NCBI GenBank assembly: GCA_903863295.1
Contig: CAIPBM010000145.1
Location: 1-64,000 of the forward strand
Direction: 5' to 3'
Length of the DNA stretch: 64,000 bases
From: an uncultured Verrucomicrobiota bacterium
Lineage (GTDB): Bacteria; Verrucomicrobiota; Verrucomicrobiia; Methylacidiphilales; UBA1321
Shown: positions 1-8,610 of the stretch, piece by piece
How positions within the stretch are numbered: position 1 is the stretch's first letter
How the letters are laid out: every line of letters begins with the position of its first letter
Translations under genes and position numbers: made by a program
Notes under the pieces: model-generated
Told to the model about the DNA's origin: nothing
The model's database searches: none
What the model saw: the letters and a program-made list of their open reading frames with translations, nothing else

Positions 1-67
1 AAGGCACTCGACTCGAAATCGAGCGTACCCTCTAAAGGTACCGTGGGTTCGACTCCCACCCTGTCCG
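1..67 (+). tRNA. tRNA-Ser(CGA), 3' part
   Basis: The 5' part lies before the window. An anticodon stem CTCGA/TCGAG closes the loop CTCGAAA, giving anticodon CGA. A long variable arm (GTACC/GGTAC) follows, as expected of a class II serine tRNA. The T arm is GTGGG-TTCGACT-CCCAC, then the acceptor 3' strand and discriminator G at 67. No CCA is encoded. tRNA 3' ends are common integration targets, and a tyrosine recombinase follows within 220 bases. Confidence 0.93.
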
Positions 68-141
68 CCCTTCCCGAAAAATCGTTACTTTCAGAGGTAA
101 CGAAGCCCGAAAGAAGGCTGGCAGACGTGGGAAAAAGGGGC

Positions 142-165
142 AACTGTCAACGAAACTGTCAACAG
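142..165. repeat. two 12-bp direct repeats before the integrase
   Basis: AACTGTCAACGA is followed directly by AACTGTCAACAG. The pair lies between the tRNA 3' end and the integrase start. Tandem sites of this size next to an integrase gene are typical arm-type or excisionase binding sites; that role is inferred. Confidence 0.55.
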
Positions 166-284
166 ATGGGGTAAGAAAGGGGCGCACGGCCACTTTCTTC
201 CACCATCGCTGATAACACGCTGACTACCCTTTAGGGTCACTGGGGCTCTATCCGGCACAATATCTCGCACAACGGAGAACCGTT

Positions 285-1373
285 ATGCAGAAACAGCGTT
301 ACAGATTATTCCGCCGACAGAACGGCACCTACTATTCCTTCGAAAACGGCACGGGGCGGCAGACCAGCCTTTATACCAAAGATCGGGCAGAGGCCACCGG
401 ACTTCTTGCAGCCAAGAATCAGGCCACCGCCCAACCGATCCTCAACGTCGCGATGGCTAAGGTTTACTTAAGTGCCAAGTCTCCCGAACTTCTCACCCGA
501 ACGTGGGGAGAATTGATTCAACTCATGGCCGAGGGCTACAGCGGTCCCACAGCCACCCGATGGAAGAAATTTCAGATCAGTGCACCCATGCGAATGCTGG
601 CCAATTTTCCGATCTACCAGACCGAGGCCACCCACTTCGTGGCCGTTCTCAATCACAAGAAGGCGGGTGTTTCGACCAACGTCTGGTTGCGTATCCTCCA
701 CAATCGCGCCTTGGACTTAGGCTGGTTGCTCGCACCCGTCACGCCAAAACGCGCTTGGCCTAAAGTCCGGTACGGGGAACGCCGGGCCATCACCCTCCAG
801 GAACACGAAAAGATTCTCGCCTCCGAGCGTCTGGCGGACTATGCGCTCTTCTTCAAGCTTCTTTGGGAGACGGGCGGCAGTCAGTCCGACGTGGCGCATC
901 TCAATGCCGAGGATGTTGATTGGGCCGCGCGCCGCCTCTACTACTCGCGCCGCAAGTTGGCCAACCGCGGAGGGGGGCGGGCCTCTCTTGCCGTCGGAGC
1001 CCGACTGGACGCCTTGCTCAGGCAATTACCGTCCGGCGGCCCCCTGTTCCCTCGCATCCGACTTCTTAGCGAAGACGAACGCGCCAGCCATTTCCGCAAA
1101 GTATGCTTGCGCGTGGGAGTGTCGGGGGTAACGCTGCACAGCTACCGCTACGCATGGGCGGAGAGAGCCTATGCCGCTGGTATGCCGGAGCGGGAAGCCC
1201 AAGCCCATCTCGGACATGGCAGCAAGGCGGTGCATTGGGCTTACGCCAAACGCGCCCAAGTCGTCACGCTTCCGCTGGAAGATTATGAAGCCATCAAAGA
1301 TAAAAAGCTTCTGGCCTTTCAAACCGCAGAACTCGAAAACGCGCCTACTGGATCGCAACTAGCACTCCATTAA
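285..1373 (+). CDS. tyrosine recombinase / phage-type integrase
   Basis: A 362-residue integrase that probably catalysed site-specific integration at the adjacent tRNA-Ser gene. The C-terminal half carries the HxxR motif (HSYR, about residues 285-288), an LGHGSK box and a WAYAK box with the presumed nucleophilic tyrosine near residue 320. The N-terminal part (about residues 45-150) would be the SAM-like core-binding domain. The position of the first catalytic arginine, normally in a TGLRxSE box, reads TGGSQSD, so that arginine seems absent or displaced. A GGAGAACC stretch precedes the ATG. The gene reads away from the tRNA, as in islands inserted at a tRNA 3' end. Which of the downstream elements it serves is not clear. 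Confidence 0.9.
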   Translation: MQKQRYRLFRRQNGTYYSFENGTGRQTSLYTKDRAEATGLLAAKNQATAQPILNVAMAKVYLSAKSPELLTRTWGELIQLMAEGYSGPTATRWKKFQISAPMRMLANFPIYQTEATHFVAVLNHKKAGVSTNVWLRILHNRALDLGWLLAPVTPKRAWPKVRYGERRAITLQEHEKILASERLADYALFFKLLWETGGSQSDVAHLNAEDVDWAARRLYYSRRKLANRGGGRASLAVGARLDALLRQLPSGGPLFPRIRLLSEDERASHFRKVCLRVGVSGVTLHSYRYAWAERAYAAGMPEREAQAHLGHGSKAVHWAYAKRAQVVTLPLEDYEAIKDKKLLAFQTAELENAPTGSQLALH

Positions 1374-1500
1374 TGGTCCGCGAGTAGGGCGGAAGGGGTG
1401 GGATTCGACCGATTCCGACCTCTGAAGCTAAATTTATGGTGCCTTCTTTGCCTCCGAAATTCAAGAAAATCCGTCCTAACTTGCGATTATTGACTTTAAC

Positions 1501-1524
1501 TTTTTGGTGTCGTTTTTGGTGTCA
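1501..1524. repeat. two 12-bp direct repeats after the integrase
   Basis: TTTTTGGTGTCG is followed directly by TTTTTGGTGTCA. The 12-bp period equals that of the repeat pair at 142-165 on the other side of the integrase gene. This suggests a second recombinase arm-site cluster; that role is inferred. Confidence 0.5.
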
Positions 1525-1529
1525 AATCA

Positions 1530-1554
1530 GTTCTCCAATTTTGAATTGGAGAAC
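1530..1554. terminator. 11-bp stem hairpin
   Basis: GTTCTCCAATT and AATTGGAGAAC form a perfect 11-bp stem with a 3-base loop (TTG). No T-run follows on the plus strand, so this could be a terminator of weak type or a protein-binding palindrome near the integrase. Confidence 0.4.
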
Positions 1555-1841
1555 CGCGTCAGTGCTCGATAAGACACGTAGGATCAGTGCCAGGACGACA
1601 TAGCTCCGGAGGCAGTGATGAAGCTAGGACGCGAAGGCAATTGGAGGAAGCTAAATACTCGTTCGACGAGGAGCGTCCCCCATTGGCAGAAGACAGTGGG
1701 GCACCCGACAACACAGCCGAATCTGGCAGTCAATGCCCGTGAGGCCGAGCAGGCTTGTTCTGGCGGATCGGTAGAGCCAGAATTAGAGACGGGAACCCTA
1801 AAAGCAGCGAGGATCGGTTCGCTTCCAGCCGCAGTGGTTCA

Positions 1842-2280
1842 AAGCCGTGTCCACCTGAGGGCATTCTTGCCCTCCTTGATTCACTGCTCCGCCGTCCCCC
1901 ACTGATTGTAAAAACGCACCACCCGTTTTGCCGACCGGCTCAGATTGGTGACGATGAATCCGATGCGAGGGAACAACTTCCCCCGGTACCATTCCACTTT
2001 GGCAATCACCCGGCTGGGACAGTTCCGACTCTTGGCCTGATAGGCAAAGTCCCTATACCGCACCTGAGGTTTTTCAGGGGGGCTTCCCACCGGACGAACC
2101 GTCAGCGGTTCAACCATTTTGTTCAAGGTGTCATTGGCTGGAAGCCGGATGGCATACAAAAAGCCTTCCCCTTACAGATACTCATAGATGTCAGGATTGG
2201 CAAAGGCGGCATCGGCCCGAAAGTATCAGTCGATCTGTTGGCCGCGATAACGGGCGACAATCGGTTCGAGTAAACTGTCG
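1842..2280 (-). pseudogene. IS1380-type transposase remnant
   Basis: Reading the minus strand gives the C-terminal part of an IS1380-family DDE transposase: LLEPIVARYRG, YFRADAAFANPDIYEYL, LYAIRLPAND, RPVGSPPEKP, VIAKVEWYRGKLFPRIGFIVTNLSR and RFYNQWGTAEQ are family hallmarks. The frame is interrupted by three stops: TGA before YFRAD (where Trp is usual), TAA after YEYL, and TGA between AEQ and IKEGKNALRWTRL (again a Trp position). Homology ends abruptly at RWTRL, so the C-terminal third is missing, and the N-terminal half is not recognisable upstream. The element is dead. Confidence 0.85.
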
Positions 2281-3027
2281 GTTTTAGGTTTGAATGGGGC
2301 GCTCTCCCCGCGGTTGAGAGCGCCGCCAGAAAATGTGTAAACCTGATTGGGTTCGGCAGTAAAAAGTTGGATCACCGTGGCACCCAAAAGGAGTTGACCC
2401 GAAACCTTTGCCGGCGCCAGCCCCACCATTTTCCGAATGTTTCTCGCGTAGTCCGCTTCAACGCTCAGGTCGACGGGAAAGGCCTGCGCTGGAAAACTCG
2501 CCAAGGCATAAGCGAGGCTGACAGACGCTTTAACAACGAAAGTCTGCAAACGCACAGAATCAAGTGACAGGCGAAAACAAGCGGGCCAATCCATCCCTCG
2601 CAGATTACTTGATACTTCCGTTTCAACAACAACGATCAGTGCATTCCGTTCAATGTTTTACGAAAAAACTTCTGTCGCGAATCGGTGCAAAGCTCAAGCT
2701 GCATTGGAGACTTGACGCGGCCCTCCCGGCTACCTACAGGGAGAGAGAACTTGGCGGGACGGTTATATCCCGCCGCGTGATTTAGTACCGAACGAACAGG
2801 ACATACGATATGCACAAATGGGCAATTCAAATGCAAGGTTAGGGGTTGATTGCAATCGGTGTTTAGCGCAATATTTCTACGATTAATCAATCAGAGATAT
2901 AGGTTATCCTCTATCGAAGGGGTAAACACCCATCCGCAACGACAAATCAAAAAGCAAATGAAACTCTTCCAGGAAAATCCCTACAACGCCCGAGAAAACT
3001 CAATATGACCCATGGACTACAACTCAA
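2281..3027. other. no recognisable gene
   Basis: Short open frames on both strands lack recognisable domains or good ribosome binding sites. The left part may hold unrecognisable N-terminal remains of the IS1380 transposase. The right part, more AT-rich, is the 5' flank of the GH5-like gene. Confidence 0.45.
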
Positions 3028-4338
3028 ATGAGAGATTCCGGTCTATCAATGTGGCGACTCTTTTGTTTTTTATTGTTCTTTGGCGCGGTCCCCTTTTGCT
3101 TAGGACAGACCCCACCTGCTTCTTCAAATAAGGTATTAGAAGAGTCAGATGTGATCTCCTTGAGGGATGGAAAGTTCTATCTCGATGGTAAGCCCTTTGC
3201 TGAGATTAGTTTCAATAAGTTCGATCTGTTTTGGGCGCTTTATAACGAACTCCTTAAGCACCGTGAGCTGAACGAGCAAAACGCGATCGTAAAGGCACAG
3301 GAAAATGCCCTGCTTAATCTTCACAAGATGGGATTCAGGAGTGTACGAATATTTGCATTTCCTTGGGGCGATAATGCGGCGGAAAAGTTTCAGGATCCTG
3401 ATTCTCACCGGATCATCTTTGAAGCTTTGGACAAAACTATTGAGCTCTGCGAACGATACCATATTGGAATAATCTGGTCGCTGGGCTGTAATCAATTCAC
3501 GGATGACAAGGAACACCTAAAAGAGCTTTGCGCCAATCCTTCGGCGGTAAATCGCGAGGTTCTCCGCTCCTACCTTTTTCAGGTTATCGACCGATACAAA
3601 AATAGCCCGGCAGTTTTGATGTGGGAAATTGGCAATGAGCTCACTTTATCGGCCGATGTAGGAGACGAAAACGGAGTCTTCAATGGAAAACGGATGCCTA
3701 CGCTTCATGATGTTGCCAGCTTTTACAACGACGTAGCAAAAATCATCAAAAGTATAGATCCTCTCAGGTTGGTTAACAACGGGGGGGCTAATCCGCGGGA
3801 ATATCAGTGGAATCTCTATCTGAAAAATGGTTGGAAAAAAGATACGTACGACCAGCAATCCAGATGTTTCGATTTACTTTTCAGGCATAGCGCGGTAGAT
3901 GTAGTCGATATCCATTACTATGCGACTAATAAAGGAGGGCCCAAGATCGCCGGAGACGATGGCAGCGATACTGAATTGAGTATGACGGATTACATGGGCT
4001 TTGCCGCTCAGGAGGAGAAACCGCTGATGGTGGGAGAACTAGGATGTACCCTTTATGCAAAGACAAACCAAGAAGTGTGGGCAGAAACTCCCAATTACAT
4101 GACAACTATTTCGGATGCAAACTCTGCCCTTCCATGGGTAAACAAAGTTTTGAATAATGTCGTGAATGCCGGTGTCCCATTAAGCTATTGGTGGGCGTAT
4201 CAATCCGACCGCGATATGGATCAAAATGACCCGATGCGTTTGGATGTTTCCTTTGAGAGAAACCCTGAAATTATTAACGCCATCATTGATGCAAACAAGC
4301 GGCTCAAGCAAAAACTCGGAATAAAAAGCGCCGGGTAG
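3028..4338 (+). CDS. secreted GH5-like TIM-barrel glycoside hydrolase
   Basis: A 436-residue exported enzyme that probably cleaves a beta-linked hexosan such as mannan or glucan. A signal peptide follows the second Met (residue 8: MWRLFCFLLFFGAVPFCLG), so translation may start at 3049. The mature part has family 5 landmarks: KMGFRSVRIFAFPWG near residue 105, the WEIGNE box with the presumed acid/base glutamate near 202, a DVVDIHYY strand near 290, and LMVGELG with the presumed nucleophilic glutamate near 337. The length fits a single catalytic domain without binding module. It lies upstream of a rhamnosidase gene with a 260-base gap. The substrate cannot be fixed from sequence; mannanase is a guess from the mannose-related operon elsewhere in the window. 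Confidence 0.85.
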   Translation: MRDSGLSMWRLFCFLLFFGAVPFCLGQTPPASSNKVLEESDVISLRDGKFYLDGKPFAEISFNKFDLFWALYNELLKHRELNEQNAIVKAQENALLNLHKMGFRSVRIFAFPWGDNAAEKFQDPDSHRIIFEALDKTIELCERYHIGIIWSLGCNQFTDDKEHLKELCANPSAVNREVLRSYLFQVIDRYKNSPAVLMWEIGNELTLSADVGDENGVFNGKRMPTLHDVASFYNDVAKIIKSIDPLRLVNNGGANPREYQWNLYLKNGWKKDTYDQQSRCFDLLFRHSAVDVVDIHYYATNKGGPKIAGDDGSDTELSMTDYMGFAAQEEKPLMVGELGCTLYAKTNQEVWAETPNYMTTISDANSALPWVNKVLNNVVNAGVPLSYWWAYQSDRDMDQNDPMRLDVSFERNPEIINAIIDANKRLKQKLGIKSAG

Positions 4339-4598
4339 TGGCGTGGAATCGATAGAACGCCTCTTGGCATTGATTCAAGCCAGATTCTCCTGATGCGCCG
4401 AATACACGTGGAAAGCCAAGCCCAACAGGATTTTTTGGCCAATAGGTTCTCCGATGAGACTTTGCATTTAGTGTTTTTCCTATTCATGAATCATGGCGCC
4501 CGGCAAGGGGCCCTTGGCCATCATCATGGCATCTTTTTTACCTGTCCTACCACAGTCCCTATTTCTTATTTAAAGTCGAATTATCAACGCTAGCGCAT

Positions 4599-7500
4599 AT
4601 GAAACAAAAAACCGTTTGCTTAGCTTTATTGCGAGCTCTGACTTTTTGGTTGATCGGATGTTTTCCTGTGTGTGTTTATTCTCAAATTCAAACTCTTTCC
4701 AGGCAGCATAGGAGCGAGGATTCGCTCGCAGAATCGTTTGTTCAACCGCCAGCCGACACCCGGCCCCAGTGCTATTGGTATTGGATGAACGGTCATATTA
4801 CAAATGAAGGTATCAACGCTGATCTTGAGGCAATGAAGCGGGTAGGGATCGGCGGTGTCGAGCTCTATAATATTGGAAGTGGCGACGATCACGACGGAGT
4901 TGGAATCATGAGTCCGGAGTGGAAGAAATACATGCACGATGCGATCTCGAAGGCCGGCCAATTGGGCTTGGAAGTGGATCTCAATAATTCTCCCGGCGGC
5001 TGGTCCGCCAGTGGCGGGCCCTGGATTACGCCAGAGCTTTCCATGCAAATGGTGACCTGGAGTGAAACCCAGGTTTTGGGCGGCAAGCCCCTTAGCGTTG
5101 TCTTGACGGTGCCACCGACCCGCGAGGGCTTTTATCGGGATGTTGCTGTTTTGGCTTTTCCAACACCGGAAGCAGAGTTGAATCCTCCGGTACCGATCGA
5201 AATCAGTGCTAGTGATCCCGCTTTGAAAACCTCAGTGTTGATGGACGGAGACGAATCGACCTCAACCAATGTGGCTCCGCCTCTCGCGGGGCAGCCCCAG
5301 TTTGTGCAGTTCACCTATGCCAAGGCTATTCTGGCGAGGTCCCTTCATATTCTTCCCCGTACCTTTGATTCTCTCCCCCAAGGGAAACTATTTGCCTCAG
5401 ACGATGGAGAGCATTGGCGGGAAGTGGCCGCGTTCGACCGTTTGCGCGAGCAAGCACCGTTGGATCTTGTATTTCCCGCCACGAGTGCACGCCTATGGAG
5501 GGTTGAGTTTGAAGGAAATTCCGAAGTTTCGCTGGCAGAAATTTATCTGGGTTCCCGGTATCGCATTTCCGATTGGTCCGGCAAGGCGCTCTTTGGTTGG
5601 TGGGGTGTGGATAAGCCCGAGTTCACTCCGACATCGTTGGATGCGCCCCTGGAGTGCTGCATCGACCCTGATCGAGTAGTCGATTTGACCGCAGCCATGG
5701 ACGAGCATGGTCTTCTCAAGTGGGACGCTCCGTCTGGGAACTGGACCATAATGAGATTCGGCCATACTTCCACAGGCATGCACACGGAACCGGCAGGCCC
5801 CGGCGCAGATGGTCTCGATTGCGACAAATTTAGTGCCGCAGCTCTCGACGTCCATTGGAACAAGGGGATCGGACCTTTTGTAGAGGACAAAGAACTTGGG
5901 CCGTTCATTCAAGATATTCACTGTGACAGTTGGGAGATGGGAGGACAAAATTGGACGGAAGATTTCGCGGCAGAGTTTCAAAAAAGTCGCGGCTATGATC
6001 TTCGGAAGTATCTCCCAACCATCGCCGGACGCGTGATCGGGAATGTGGAAACCTCGGAAAGGTTTCTCTGGGATTTCCGACAAGTCTGTGGAGGCCTGAT
6101 GATCAAAAACTATTTTGGCCATCTTCACGACCTCTGCCACGCCCATGGGAAAAAGTTCACCTTGGAACCGTATCACCAGTCGCAATTCAAAAATGTTGCG
6201 GCTGGCAGTACCGCCGATATCCCCATGTGTGAATTTTGGACAGGCGGCATGCCTGCGCCGTATTGGTTCAAGCTGGGAGCCTCTCCCGGACACATTTATG
6301 GGCATAACCTTATTGGCGCCGAATCCTTTACTGCACCAGCCGGTGCTGGTGGGGATTTCACGACGGATCCTTGGGCGCTGAAGGTTTTGGGCGACCGAGC
6401 TTTTTGTTCGGGAGTGAACCGTTATAACTTACATGTTTTTGCCATGCAACCTTGGTTGAATCAGGCTCCAGGCCAAACGGTGGGAGAATACGGGACCCAC
6501 TTTGAACGAACAAATACTTGGTTCGAGCAAATGACGGGATTTAACGAGTATATCGCCCGCTGTCAGCTCATGTTGCGGCAGGGCCATTTCACGGCGGATG
6601 TTCTCTATTTCGACGGCGAGAATTCACCCGATGATGGATTGCATCTTAGTGATCCCACGAACATGCCCGATGGTTACGGCTACGACGTATGTGATATAAA
6701 TGCGCTGAGGTCCCGGTTTACGGTGACGGATGGAAAGCTGACGTTGCCGGAAGGCTTGAGCTATCGGCTGCTGGTCCTGCCGAACACGGATCGCGTCACG
6801 CCAACCTTCTTGAACCTCCTTCGCAATATTGTCGAGGCGGGTGTGACTGTAGTCGGCCCCAAACCTCTTAAAACCCCCGGCCTGACTGGGCAGCCGGAAG
6901 CAGATCAGGAGGTGCAAAAGCTGGCCGATGAGATCTGGGGGGATTGTGATGGGATTAAATGCAGAGAGCATCACTTTGGGAAAGGAAGAGTGGCGTGGGG
7001 GAAATCGTTACAGGAGGTGCTTAACGAAATGCAGCTTCCGCCCGACTTCGAGACGCGTGAACATGACGCGCAGATCACTTACATCCATCGCGTCCTCCCG
7101 GACGGGAATCTGTATTTTATGGCCAATGAATCAGATGAGCCAACAGCAGTGGACGCTGTCTTCCGTGTCATGGGTGAGCAACCCGAGCTCTGGGATCCCG
7201 TAACCGGGGAACAAAGAGTGCTTCCCGTTTTTCAACAAGATCACGGACGTACCGTGGTGCCGCTTGACCTTCCCGCTCGGGGTTCTGCGTTCGTGGTTTT
7301 TCGGAAGTCGGCCAGCCCAACCCATACACAGGAGGCCGAGGCTAATTTCCCCAGTTGGAAGGTGGTTCAGGATCTGAGCAGCGGCCCGTGGTCAGTCGCG
7401 TTTAATCCCAAATGGGGTGGACCCGCCGAAGTCACTTTGTCAAAGCTAGAGGATTGGTCACAAAATTCAGATGAGAGGATCAAATATTATTCGGGCAAGG

Positions 7501-7958
7501 CGACCTACAAAAAGATATTTGATTTCCCCGACAGGGGAATCGATCCCGAATCGAGGCTTTATCTGGATCTGGGAAACGTTAAGAATCTTGCAGAAGTCCG
7601 ATTGAATGGGCAGGACTTGGGCGTTGTGTGGTGTGCTCCCTGGCATGTGGAAATTACCAAAGCAGTCCGACTCCATGGAAATAATTTGGAGATCGATGTC
7701 GTTAACCTCTGGCCTAACCGCATGATCGGTGACGAAAGATTACCTGAAGATTGTGAGTGGAAATCGCCTCTGGGCCATTACCCGCTTTACCTCAAGAGCT
7801 TGCCTCCTTGGCTCCTGGAAAACAAACCGCGACCTAGTGGTCGGTACTCCTTTGCCACCATCAAATTCTATACAAAAGATTCTCCATTACTGCCGTCCGG
7901 ACTCCTCGGCCCCTTGACTCTTCAGGAGAGCAGGAATGTAAGGATAAATGACAAGTAG
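4599..7958 (+). CDS. secreted GH106-family alpha-L-rhamnosidase-like protein
   Basis: A 1119-residue secreted protein expected to remove alpha-L-rhamnose from pectic or glycoside substrates. The N-terminus is a signal peptide (MKQKTVCLALLRALTFWLIG...VYSQ). The diagnostic start of the family 106 barrel follows: WYWMNGHITNEGINADLEAMKRVGIGGVELYN, then LGLEVDLNNSPGGWSASGGPW. The middle contains barrel segments such as DIHCDSWEMGGQNWT and HGKKFTLEPYHQSQF. The C-terminal approximately 150 residues form a galactose-binding-like beta-sandwich (YLDLGNVKNLAEVRLNGQDLGVVW, LEIDVVNLWPNRMIGD) usual for the family. The size matches full-length GH106 enzymes. I did not locate the catalytic glutamates with certainty. 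Confidence 0.88.
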   Translation: MKQKTVCLALLRALTFWLIGCFPVCVYSQIQTLSRQHRSEDSLAESFVQPPADTRPQCYWYWMNGHITNEGINADLEAMKRVGIGGVELYNIGSGDDHDGVGIMSPEWKKYMHDAISKAGQLGLEVDLNNSPGGWSASGGPWITPELSMQMVTWSETQVLGGKPLSVVLTVPPTREGFYRDVAVLAFPTPEAELNPPVPIEISASDPALKTSVLMDGDESTSTNVAPPLAGQPQFVQFTYAKAILARSLHILPRTFDSLPQGKLFASDDGEHWREVAAFDRLREQAPLDLVFPATSARLWRVEFEGNSEVSLAEIYLGSRYRISDWSGKALFGWWGVDKPEFTPTSLDAPLECCIDPDRVVDLTAAMDEHGLLKWDAPSGNWTIMRFGHTSTGMHTEPAGPGADGLDCDKFSAAALDVHWNKGIGPFVEDKELGPFIQDIHCDSWEMGGQNWTEDFAAEFQKSRGYDLRKYLPTIAGRVIGNVETSERFLWDFRQVCGGLMIKNYFGHLHDLCHAHGKKFTLEPYHQSQFKNVAAGSTADIPMCEFWTGGMPAPYWFKLGASPGHIYGHNLIGAESFTAPAGAGGDFTTDPWALKVLGDRAFCSGVNRYNLHVFAMQPWLNQAPGQTVGEYGTHFERTNTWFEQMTGFNEYIARCQLMLRQGHFTADVLYFDGENSPDDGLHLSDPTNMPDGYGYDVCDINALRSRFTVTDGKLTLPEGLSYRLLVLPNTDRVTPTFLNLLRNIVEAGVTVVGPKPLKTPGLTGQPEADQEVQKLADEIWGDCDGIKCREHHFGKGRVAWGKSLQEVLNEMQLPPDFETREHDAQITYIHRVLPDGNLYFMANESDEPTAVDAVFRVMGEQPELWDPVTGEQRVLPVFQQDHGRTVVPLDLPARGSAFVVFRKSASPTHTQEAEANFPSWKVVQDLSSGPWSVAFNPKWGGPAEVTLSKLEDWSQNSDERIKYYSGKATYKKIFDFPDRGIDPESRLYLDLGNVKNLAEVRLNGQDLGVVWCAPWHVEITKAVRLHGNNLEIDVVNLWPNRMIGDERLPEDCEWKSPLGHYPLYLKSLPPWLLENKPRPSGRYSFATIKFYTKDSPLLPSGLLGPLTLQESRNVRINDK

Positions 7959-7969
7959 ATTACTTTCTT

Positions 7970-7987
7970 CCGGCCTGCTCGGGCCGG
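7970..7987 (+). terminator. GC-rich hairpin after rhamnosidase gene
   Basis: CCGGCC-TGCTCG-GGCCGG lies 12 bases after the stop codon. The T-run after it is weak, so this is a probable rather than certain intrinsic terminator. Confidence 0.5.
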
Positions 7988-8143
7988 TTCGGATCATTTC
8001 AGAAGCGCTGGCGTCACCCTAAAACCGGATTGCGGGGCTGCAAGAGATCAGAATTGCGCGCGTGAATGGTGTGGTTCTTCCGTAAGCGTCCAGCGGAGTG
8101 CCTCTAGCTGAAGCAAAGGAAGAAGCCGTACGCTGGGCAGCTT

Positions 8144-8547
8144 ATGACCCAAGCACTGGTAACCACGGAAAAATCATCAAGGCGGACACGCGCGGGCGGC
8201 TGAGAACGACGGCTGAACGTCGGGAGTTCCTGCTGGGGGAGTTCGAGCGGAGTGCGATGACGGGGCGCAAATTTGCGGAGTGGGCAGGCATTAGGTATTC
8301 GACGTTTGGCAATTGGCTACGGGCACGGCGAAAGTCAGGGAGCCCACAACTGCCTGCACCGGTGGTCGAGGGTGCGCCTGGCACGCGGTGGCTGGAGGCG
8401 GTGGTGGAGGGTTCGGCACCCAAGCAGGGCGGCAAGATCAAGCCCGCTGTGCTCATCGTGCATGGGCCGGGTGGAGTGCGCTTGGAGTTGAGCGAGGCGA
8501 GGCAAATCAAACTGGCCGCGCAGTTACTGCGTGAACTCGGATGCTGA
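8144..8547 (+). pseudogene. tnpA: IS66 accessory protein TnpA, frameshifted
   Basis: The first small protein of IS66 elements, an HTH protein of unknown exact role in transposition. Recognisable parts are KADTRGRLRTTAERREFLL, AMTGRKFAEWAGIRYSTFGNWLRARR and GGVRLELSEARQIKLAAQLLRELGC. The native ATG is at 8144 (MTQALVTTEK), but an A-run at 8169-8173 has five A where the copy at 52476 has six, which shifts the frame. An open frame starting with GTG at 8098 reads through in the shifted phase with a non-native N-terminus. The stop overlaps the tnpB start (ATGCTGA). Confidence 0.8.
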
Positions 8548-8610
8548 GTTTTACCGGCAGTCTCAAGATTTACGTGGCAGTGGAACCGTGCGATATGCGC
8601 AAGAGTTTTG
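8541..8610 (+). pseudogene. tnpB: IS66 TnpB, 5' fragment interrupted by intron
   Basis: The translation MLSFTGSLKIYVAVEPCDMRKSF matches the start of the intact TnpB at 55195 almost exactly, then diverges right after the RKSF codons where group II intron sequence begins. The remaining approximately 90 codons are absent from the window at this locus. Confidence 0.85.

Larger units (their letters stand above)
1374..1841. other. integrase 3' flank, no convincing gene
   Basis: I see no convincing gene. The stretch contains a tandem TTTTTGGTGTC repeat and a strong hairpin, listed separately. An open frame from 1615 has no recognisable domain, and its 3' end overlaps the decayed transposase on the opposite strand. 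Confidence 0.5.
8082..8610 (+). mobile_element. IS66-family element, left part only
   Basis: The left terminal repeat GTAAGCGTCCAGCGGAGTGCC (8082-8102) matches the end of the other broken IS66 copy at 52516-52536 with two differences. It is followed by tnpA and the first 23 codons of tnpB, then a group II intron. The rest of the element (most of tnpB, tnpC, right end) is not found downstream. Confidence 0.85.

Noticed and set aside
1755-2273. 172-residue plus-strand open frame
   Set aside because: It is antisense to the IS1380 transposase remnant, whose minus-strand translation matches a known family.
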